A stretch of DNA of 5,228 nucleotides, from positions 1 to 5,228 of the forward strand of contig QIFF01000275.1 of the NCBI GenBank assembly GCA_003230635.1, in the 5' to 3' direction. The position numbers were made by a program, and so were the translations under genes. Below, piece after piece: positions 1 to 4,156 of the stretch. This DNA comes from a bacterium (GTDB lineage: Bacteria; SZUA-182). The notes beneath the pieces are model-generated. The model was given only the letters and a program-made list of their open reading frames with translations. It had not been told where the DNA came from and did not search any database. Each line of letters starts with the position of its first letter. Positions within the stretch are counted from its first letter, which is position 1.

Positions 1-573
1 GCTCTTGGGACGCGCCAGCTCCTGCAAAAGCGGCATAATCACCTGGTTCTTGCTGAAGGTACGCTGGAGCTGGCGATAGAGGGCGTTTTTGATAAAGCCA
101 TAGCCGTTTTGCAGGGAAGTAGGTTCCGGGCAAATTACTAGCAATTCCTGGTCGGCCAGGGCAAAAAAATCCAGCATGTTGTAGGAAGTTCCGGCCCCTA
201 AATCCAGCAGGATATAATCAGCCGGCAATTTTTTGAGATTGCGGATAATGCGCTGCTTTTGGAAGTATTTGGGGTTCGCCAGCCCTAAGATAGCATTGGC
301 CCCGCTAATCAAACGCAGGTTGTCTATGCCCACCTCCAGCAGGATTTCTTCCAGCGAGAGTTTCTTTTGCAGGAAATCATTCAGGGTATGGGGGGTGCGC
401 TTTAAACCCAGAACAGTATGCAGGTTGGCACAACCCAGGTCGGCGTCAACCAGGACAACCCTTTTTCCGCGCCCGGCCAGGGCCAGCCCCAGGTTAGCGG
501 TAAGCATTGTTTTGCCTACGCCGCCCTTACCCCCTCCAACGGCCCAAATTCTTTTATCGCCCAGAATTTGCAA
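1..573 (-). CDS. MinD/FlhG-like P-loop ATPase, 3' end beyond window
   Basis: This is a ParA/MinD-superfamily ATPase. 191 codons are visible and the frame is open to the left edge, so the C-terminus is missing. It has a deviant Walker A at residues 13-22 (GGGKGGVGKT, signature Lys16 and catalytic Lys21), a switch I-type VDADLGCANL around 42-51 (Asp43, Asp45), and a Walker B region ILLDLGAGTS at 121-130. This subgroup resembles FlhG/FleN and related deltaproteobacterial MinD-like proteins, which use ATP-dependent dimerisation to place or count cell structures; the exact role here is unknown. The start is TTG: an in-frame TAA lies at 577-579, only one codon upstream, and GAGGT (579-583 on the minus strand) sits 5 nt before it, so no ATG start further out is possible. 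It lies 117 bp after the DUF1573 gene on the same strand, with a palindromic repeat between them. No flagellar gene is visible, so flhG is not assigned. Confidence 0.88.
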   Translation of the reverse strand, partial: MQILGDKRIWAVGGGKGGVGKTMLTANLGLALAGRGKRVVLVDADLGCANLHTVLGLKRTPHTLNDFLQKKLSLEEILLEVGIDNLRLISGANAILGLANPKYFQKQRIIRNLKKLPADYILLDLGAGTSYNMLDFFALADQELLVICPEPTSLQNGYGFIKNALYRQLQRTFSKNQVIMPLLQELARPKS

Positions 574-578
574 GGTTT

Positions 579-583
579 ACCTC
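579..583 (-). promoter_or_regulatory. Ribosome binding site supporting a TTG start
   Basis: GAGGT on the minus strand lies 5 nt before TTG at 573. The in-frame stop TAA at 577-579 overlaps it, so this TTG is the first usable start codon for the MinD-like ATPase. Confidence 0.65.
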
Positions 584-607
584 AACTCTCAAATAAACAT
601 TGAAAGA

Positions 608-680
608 TGTCATTGCGAGGAGCGGTAGCGACGAAGCAATCTATGTGGAAAGAGATTGCTTCGCTTCGCTCGCAATGACA
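608..680. repeat. Palindromic intergenic repeat, GTCATTGCGAG family
   Basis: The left arm (608-642) and right arm (653-680) form an imperfect inverted repeat around a 10-nt centre. The outer ends TGTCATTGCGAG and CTCGCAATGACA pair, and the inner ends GAAGCAATCT and AGATTGCTTC pair. The left arm carries about 7 nt of extra GC-rich sequence. Each arm also contains its own short stem: ATTGC 612-616 with GCAAT 636-640, and ATTGC 655-659 with GCAAT 672-676. I recognise this type from memory as a dispersed palindrome common in environmental genomes. It fills most of the gap between the DUF1573 and MinD-like genes. No T-run follows on the minus strand, so it is not a typical intrinsic terminator. 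Confidence 0.85.
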
Positions 681-690
681 AATCCTCTTG

Positions 691-1542
691 CTATTTCGCA
701 GTAGATTTAGCTTTGGGAAGTGGCTCTACAAAGGGGGGCAAGGGGGTCTTGCCTTGGCCGCGGCTGGGTTGATTTTGCAATTCTTTTACCACCCCCATAA
801 CCTTGCGCTCAACAACCACATGTTTGGGCAGGTTGGTGTAAATCTTTACCTTGCCTTCAAAGCGGCCAAGGGGGGCTTTTTCGCTGACGTGGAGCATGAC
901 CTGGTACATCTTCTTCTTGCCCGTGGAACCAGCAACGATCTCCGTGCTTATAAAGTCCAAATCACACTCCGCCTTTGTTACCTCTAAAGGCTTATTCCCT
1001 CCCTGAGTCAAGAGAAAACTCTTAGAGGCAGATTTTTTATATTCCACCAGGCCAAAAAACAGCTCGCGGGGGGGGACAATCACCAGTTCGGCCGCCACCT
1101 TGCCTCTTAATTTAAGCTGTACCACCGGCTCATCGGGGTCATTGGAATAAACCGTAATGGTCTTATGAATATGGCCGTGAAACCGGGACGAATTGAAGGT
1201 AGTCTCAATGGTTCCCTTTTGACCGGGTAAAAGTGTCTTGGCTGAGGTTACCGCAGCGGTACAGCCACAGGATGTTCGCACCTTATCAATCGTCAGGGGG
1301 TCTGCCCCCGCATTGGTGAAGGCAAATACGTGTTTTATCTTTTCTCCCTGCTCAATACTGCCAAAGTCAAACTCGCGGCTTTCAAAATGAATATCGGCTT
1401 TGCTGCCGGTTTTCTTTTGTTTTTTGACATCTTGTTTTTTGCCGCTTTGGGTTTTGGCCGGCTCCGCCCAGGACAGGTGATAAGCAGGAATTAAAATAAC
1501 CGCGGCGGTGATTATGGCCAAGATTTTGGTCTTCATCTTCAT
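691..1542 (-). CDS. Secreted DUF1573 domain protein
   Basis: A 283-residue exported protein of unknown function. Residues 1-26 look like a Sec signal peptide: MKMKTK, then a hydrophobic stretch ending in SWA, with likely cleavage before Glu27. A lysine-rich linker (about 30-48) follows. The DUF1573 domain spans about 51-148, with the typical FDFGSIEQGE start, the SCGCT motif at 91-95 (Cys92, Cys94) and YSNDPDEP at 132-139. DUF1573 domains have an immunoglobulin-like beta fold; their role is not established. Residues about 152-255 look like a second beta-rich domain of similar type. The tail (260-283) is low in complexity and rich in Pro and Lys. The start ATG is preceded by GGGGGAG 4 nt upstream; a second in-frame ATG two codons later is less well spaced. 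It lies 99 bp after the EIIB gene with a twin-hairpin repeat between, so co-transcription is possible but unproven. Confidence 0.87.
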   Translation of the reverse strand: MKMKTKILAIITAAVILIPAYHLSWAEPAKTQSGKKQDVKKQKKTGSKADIHFESREFDFGSIEQGEKIKHVFAFTNAGADPLTIDKVRTSCGCTAAVTSAKTLLPGQKGTIETTFNSSRFHGHIHKTITVYSNDPDEPVVQLKLRGKVAAELVIVPPRELFFGLVEYKKSASKSFLLTQGGNKPLEVTKAECDLDFISTEIVAGSTGKKKMYQVMLHVSEKAPLGRFEGKVKIYTNLPKHVVVERKVMGVVKELQNQPSRGQGKTPLPPFVEPLPKAKSTAK

Positions 1543-1563
1543 TTTACTCCCCCTTGTTTTCCA

Positions 1564-1620
1564 GTAGGGGCCGACCTCTGTGTCGGCCCAATAAGGGCGG
1601 TCAGAGACGACCGCCCCTAC
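1564..1620. repeat. Twin-hairpin repeat, GTAGGGGC family
   Basis: Outer GTAG (1564-1567) pairs with CTAC (1617-1620) and encloses two stem-loops. Stem 1 is GGGCCGAC 1568-1575 with GTCGGCCC 1582-1589. Stem 2 is GGGCGGTC 1595-1602 with GACCGCCC 1609-1616. Both have 8 bp and 6-nt loops, separated by AATAA-like sequence 1590-1594. The two halves are also inverted copies of each other, 20 of 26 positions identical, and the six differences keep pairing within each hairpin. It sits between the EIIB stop and the DUF1573 start. There is no T-run, so a simple intrinsic terminator is unlikely. The GTAGGGGC...GCCCCTAC ends resemble dispersed repeats known in many environmental bacteria. Confidence 0.88.
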
Positions 1621-1641
1621 AAAGTAACCGGCAACGCCCTT

Positions 1642-2115
1642 CTAAAGTAACTCCTTTAAGTCTATTCCTGTATCCCTTGGCAGGGCGCGTATCTTAATAG
1701 CAATACCAAGCGCCAGTAACTGCTTAAGGTCATTGATGTCCTCCCGGGTAAGGGAAATATTTGGGGTCAGCTTCCGATTTCCACTGAAATGATGCACCCC
1801 TCCCAGGTTCAAGTTAGTAAACTGCAATCCCTGATTAACTGCCCGCAGTACGTCGGCAGGGCTGGCAAAGAGCACAATTTCGTCTTCTGTACCTGCCTGG
1901 CTTAAATCACCCCGCTCAGCGATTTGGGCAACGCTAAGCACTTCAAGCTTCACCTGGCTGGGGAGGGCAAGCTCCATAACTGTGCGGCGGGCGGAATTGT
2001 CCACTAAAAAGTCACTGACCACTGTAACCTGCGTAGGCCTAAGATGTCTGACCCAACCCTCTACTATTTGGCCGTGCACTAAGCGGTCATCTATTCTAAC
2101 CAACTCTACAGCCAT
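1642..2115 (-). CDS. PTS EIIB, mannose/fructose/sorbose family
   Basis: A 157-residue cytoplasmic phosphocarrier, full length for a stand-alone EIIB of this family. The N-terminal motif RIDDRLVHGQIVEGW (residues 7-21) contains the predicted phosphorylated His14. The family pattern continues with SARRTVMELALPS (41-53) and LGGVHH (104-109). EIIB normally takes phosphate from EIIA and passes it to a sugar carried by EIIC/EIID. No such permease is visible here, so the natural acceptor is unclear and a regulatory role is plausible. It follows EIIA by 38 bp. The start ATG matches the family N-terminus, but the upstream sequence has only a weak GGA-type ribosome binding site. The sugar specificity cannot be read from sequence. 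Confidence 0.93.
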   Translation of the reverse strand: MAVELVRIDDRLVHGQIVEGWVRHLRPTQVTVVSDFLVDNSARRTVMELALPSQVKLEVLSVAQIAERGDLSQAGTEDEIVLFASPADVLRAVNQGLQFTNLNLGGVHHFSGNRKLTPNISLTREDINDLKQLLALGIAIKIRALPRDTGIDLKELL

Positions 2116-2124
2116 ATTTTCGTC

Positions 2125-2151
2125 CAGGGCAGGTCAGGCTACCGCCCTGAC
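2125..2151. repeat. Short hairpin in the EIIA-EIIB gap
   Basis: Two mutually exclusive 6-bp stems can form: GTCAGG 2133-2138 with CCTGAC 2146-2151 (7-nt loop), or CAGGGC 2125-2130 with GCCCTG 2144-2149 (13-nt loop). It occupies most of the 38-bp spacer and ends about 9 nt before the EIIB ATG. It may be a degraded palindromic repeat or a structure affecting EIIB translation; both are inferences. Confidence 0.45.
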
Positions 2152-2153
2152 CC

Positions 2154-2588
2154 CTAGCATTTTGATGGCAAATCCGGATTGCCTTTTGTTTTCTTCTCGG
2201 CCAGTAAATCACTGGCCAGCAGGATATTACGTCTTCCATACTCCACAATCCGGGTTTTTATTTCTTCTAAACTCTGTTTCTGGGTAAAGTCCGCCAGTTT
2301 AACCAACATGGGCAGATTAACTCCCGTCACCACTTCCACTCCTGGCTCATCCAGGAAGGAAAAGCTCAGGTTAGAGGGAGTGCCGCCAAACATATCGGTC
2401 AGAACAAGCACGCCTTCCCCTGAATTCACCTCATCAATGGTCTCCCGCATTTGTTTGCACAGAAGCGAGTTCTCCGCCGCTGATACAGAAAGCGCTCTCA
2501 TGTGAGGCTGCTCTCCCACTATCATCGCAGCAGTTTTTAATAATTCACTGGCCAAATTCCCATGCGTTACAATAACTACTCCCACCAT
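2154..2588 (-). CDS. PTS EIIA, mannose family
   Basis: A 144-residue cytoplasmic phosphocarrier of the EIIA-Man family (PtsA/ManX N-terminal type). The start VGVVIVTHGNLASELLKTA places the predicted phosphorylated His9 in the usual THG motif. TDMFGGTPSN (64-73) provides the conserved Asp65 and glycine loop, and TGVNLPML (88-95) is the third family motif. It would accept phosphate from HPr-His-P and pass it to EIIB. Length is normal for a free EIIA, with a short charged tail (KKTKGNPD) ending in Cys. It starts 18 bp after hprK, with AAGGAG (2597-2602) 8 nt before the ATG, so translation within one operon is likely. Its position next to hprK is typical of regulatory PTS clusters. The rapZ gene I would expect between hprK and this gene in Geobacter-like genomes is absent. 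Confidence 0.94.
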   Translation of the reverse strand: MVGVVIVTHGNLASELLKTAAMIVGEQPHMRALSVSAAENSLLCKQMRETIDEVNSGEGVLVLTDMFGGTPSNLSFSFLDEPGVEVVTGVNLPMLVKLADFTQKQSLEEIKTRIVEYGRRNILLASDLLAEKKTKGNPDLPSKC

Positions 2589-2606
2589 TGGTAGTGCTCC
2601 TTTGCC

Positions 2607-3557
2607 TTACCCCCCGGAAGTTGCTTTTTGCTCCTGCAACCGGCGGGTAAGCTTCTCGTCAATGGTCTTTGCCGCATTATAGCCCTTTTGTTTGAGGAGT
2701 TGATTGCGGGCGGCAACCTCAATAATAACCGCCAGGTTACGGCCGGGAGCCACCTGTATCTCAACCAGGGGCAAATCTACCCCCAAAATGTTGATTTTCT
2801 GCTCGTCTAACCCTAAGCGTTCACACTCCTCTATCTTCTTCCAGGGTTTCAGTCTTATTACCAATTCCACCCGTTTCTTTTCCAGCACTGAGGATACACC
2901 GAAAATATCTTTAATGTTGAGTACCCCCAAGCCCCTGATCTCAATATAATGCCGGCTCAAATCCGGGCTGCTTCCCACAATTACCTCGGCCGAGCGCAAT
3001 TTCGCTTTGATTACATCGTCGGAAACCAGGCGGTGTCCCCGCACAACCAGTTCCAGAGCGCACTCGCTCTTGCCAATACCGCTGGCCCCCAAAATCATTA
3101 CCCCTGCTCCATAGACTTCCAGCAACACCCCATGGAGATAGACCTGCGGAGCCAATCGTTCTTCCAGATAAGAACTCAAACGACCAATAAGGACGGAGCT
3201 GGCAAACTGTGTTTTTAAGAGGGGGATGTTTTTTTCTTCAGTCCACTTAACCAGGAGTTCAGGTGGGGTTAGACCGGCACTGACAATGAAACAACAAATC
3301 GGCAACTGACAAAGTGCCTTAATTCTCTCCTCTGCCTCTGCCTCAGGCAGGGAAGACAAATAATTCAGCTCCGTGCGTCCCAGGATTTGCACTCTCTCCA
3401 AGTGAACCTGCTGCAGGTAACCGGACAGAGCTAACCCCGGCTTTTGAATGCGCGGGTTGCTAATTTTATTTCTTAAGCCCTCTTTCCCTGCCGCCAACTG
3501 CAAATGTAGCTGGGAAAATTTTCCCCCGAAGAGGTCTTCTACAACGATGAATTCCAT
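2607..3557 (-). CDS. hprK: HPr kinase/phosphorylase HprK
   Basis: A bifunctional enzyme that phosphorylates HPr on a serine using ATP or pyrophosphate and reverses the reaction with phosphate. At 316 residues it is the usual length. The N-terminal regulatory domain (about 1-128) has the family pattern LAAGKEGLRNKI...PRIQKPGLALSGY. The catalytic domain shows YLHG with His142, Walker A GASGIGKS at 157-164 (Lys163), GHRLVSDD with Asp180-Asp181, the HprK signature EIRGLGVLNIKDIFG at 206-220, and PGRNLAVIIEVAARN at 271-285. The residue before this last motif is Ala270, where I recall Arg or Lys in many homologues. The start matches the family N-terminus, but the ribosome binding site is weak (CGGG, followed by an AT-rich spacer). 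The gap to hpf is 99 bp and is largely filled by a twin-hairpin repeat. EIIA follows 18 bp downstream. No HPr gene is visible in the window. Confidence 0.95.
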   Translation of the reverse strand: MEFIVVEDLFGGKFSQLHLQLAAGKEGLRNKISNPRIQKPGLALSGYLQQVHLERVQILGRTELNYLSSLPEAEAEERIKALCQLPICCFIVSAGLTPPELLVKWTEEKNIPLLKTQFASSVLIGRLSSYLEERLAPQVYLHGVLLEVYGAGVMILGASGIGKSECALELVVRGHRLVSDDVIKAKLRSAEVIVGSSPDLSRHYIEIRGLGVLNIKDIFGVSSVLEKKRVELVIRLKPWKKIEECERLGLDEQKINILGVDLPLVEIQVAPGRNLAVIIEVAARNQLLKQKGYNAAKTIDEKLTRRLQEQKATSGG

Positions 3558-3585
3558 CTATAACCCGATTGAAGACTGACAGTTC

Positions 3586-3648
3586 GTTGCGTCGGGATAT
3601 TGTTATCCCGACGCCCTATGTATCGGGATTACAAAATCCCGATACAAC
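3586..3648. repeat. Twin-hairpin repeat, TCGGGAT family
   Basis: Two strong stem-loops sit side by side. Stem 1 is 11 bp, 3589-3599 with 3604-3614, closed by a TTGT loop (3600-3603). Stem 2 is 12 bp, 3619-3630 with 3635-3646, closed by an ACAA loop (3631-3634). The outer GTTG (3586-3589) and CAAC (3645-3648) are complementary, and the two loops are exact complements. The halves are inverted copies, 23 of 29 positions identical; all six differences fall in three base pairs and keep pairing. The element fills most of the gap between hpf and hprK and ends 28 nt before the hprK ATG. There is no T-run on either side, so it is not a standard intrinsic terminator. Confidence 0.92.
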
Positions 3649-3656
3649 AAAAATCA

Positions 3657-3998
3657 TCAACTTTCAATTTGTGAGGCTGCCGAGCACTGATCGTAATGGG
3701 GGACACGCAAGCTATGATCAGTAATTTTTTCTTTGTGTTTGCGTAATTGACGCTCGATCTTTTCCAGCACCTTGTCAATGGAGCTATACATATCTTCAGT
3801 CGCTTCCTTGCCGTTAATCCGCGTTCCCCCCACCAGCACGGTAACCTCGGCTATATGACGATACTTTTCCACTACTAAAATGGCGTTTACATCAATGATG
3901 TTGGGACAATATTTATCCAAGCGCTTTATTTTGTCAAGTGCATGTTGTTTTAGGGCCGGGGTAACCTCCAAGTGTCTTCCGCTGATAGTAATGTTCAT
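3657..3998 (-). CDS. hpf: Short ribosome hibernation promoting factor
   Basis: A 113-residue HPF/RaiA (YhbH) family protein that binds the small ribosomal subunit and inactivates or dimerises ribosomes in starved cells. The family fold is visible from MNITISGRHLEVTPALKQHA through IKRLDKY (24-30), VEKYRHIAEVTV (43-54) and TEDMYSSIDKVLEKIERQLRKHKEK (67-91, mostly helical). The long C-terminal dimerisation domain of long HPF (about 180 residues) is absent, so this is a short form. The start is set at 3998 because this Met matches the family N-terminus and a strong AGGAGG lies 6 nt upstream. The frame stays open to an ATG at 4148, but the additional 50 residues (PLPLGERVRVRG..., PSPQSSPRWGEE) are translated from the repeat at 4031-4125 and look artefactual. 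It lies between rpoN and hprK, as is typical for sigma-54 clusters. Confidence 0.94.
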   Translation of the reverse strand: MNITISGRHLEVTPALKQHALDKIKRLDKYCPNIIDVNAILVVEKYRHIAEVTVLVGGTRINGKEATEDMYSSIDKVLEKIERQLRKHKEKITDHSLRVPHYDQCSAASQIES

Positions 3999-4004
3999 TC
4001 CCTT

Positions 4005-4010
4005 CCTCCT
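4005..4010 (-). promoter_or_regulatory. Ribosome binding site deciding the hpf start
   Basis: AGGAGG on the minus strand, a near-perfect anti-16S match, lies 6 nt before ATG at 3998. It supports the short hpf start over the upstream ATG at 4148, whose extension crosses a repeat. Confidence 0.85.
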
Positions 4011-4030
4011 TTTCCAATTGACTATTGCTT

Positions 4031-4125
4031 CCTCTCCCCACCGGGGAGAGGATTGAGGTGAGGGGGAGCTTTTTTCCCTCAAGGATGGCCCCCTCACCCT
4101 AACCCTCTCCCCTAAGGGGAGAGGG
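4031..4125. repeat. Twin-hairpin repeat, CCCTCTCCCC family
   Basis: Two inverted arms (4031-4066 and 4089-4124, 30 of 36 positions matching) surround a 22-nt centre (4067-4088). Each arm begins at its outer end with its own hairpin: CCTCTCCCC 4031-4039 with GGGGAGAGG 4043-4051 (loop ACC), and CCCTCTCCCC 4103-4112 with GGGGAGAGGG 4116-4125 (loop TAA). The inner parts GGTGAGGGGG 4057-4066 and CCCCCTCACC 4089-4098 pair with each other. Differences between arms are limited to loops and linkers. I recognise this as a dispersed repeat type often mistranslated as PLPLGERVRVRG or PSPQSSPRWGEE. It fills most of the 158-bp gap between rpoN and hpf. Confidence 0.92.
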
Positions 4126-4156
4126 AACCGTCTCTTCCCATTCTTCAATGCTCAAT

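Noticed and set aside
420..440. Possible sigma-54 promoter (TTGGCAC-like) on the plus strand
   Set aside because: It lies inside the MinD-like coding region, lacks a correctly spaced TTGC -12 element, and points toward no plus-strand gene.
233..628. Plus-strand open frame of 131 codons
   Set aside because: It lies antisense to the MinD-like ATPase, which has clear Walker motifs in the other strand, and its composition is Arg/Pro/Ser-rich as expected of a shadow. Its end runs into the palindromic repeat.
688..987. Plus-strand open frame of 99 codons
   Set aside because: It is antisense to the DUF1573 gene, shows no recognisable domain, and its apparent hydrophobic part mirrors the Pro/Lys-rich tail of that gene.
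1564..1620. Intrinsic terminator after EIIB
   Set aside because: The stems are strong, but no T-run follows on the minus strand, and there are two symmetrical hairpins rather than one.
1982..3218. Several plus-strand open frames of 60-108 codons, and a minus-strand one at 2576-2764
   Set aside because: All overlap the well-supported EIIB, EIIA and hprK genes in other frames and have no family features.
3586..3648. Intrinsic terminator after hpf
   Set aside because: Neither hairpin is followed by a T-run in the direction of transcription; the next sequence on the minus strand is mixed and leads directly to hprK.
4031..4125. CRISPR or tandem repeat array
   Set aside because: The repeats are inverted, only two copies are present, and there is no regular spacer pattern.
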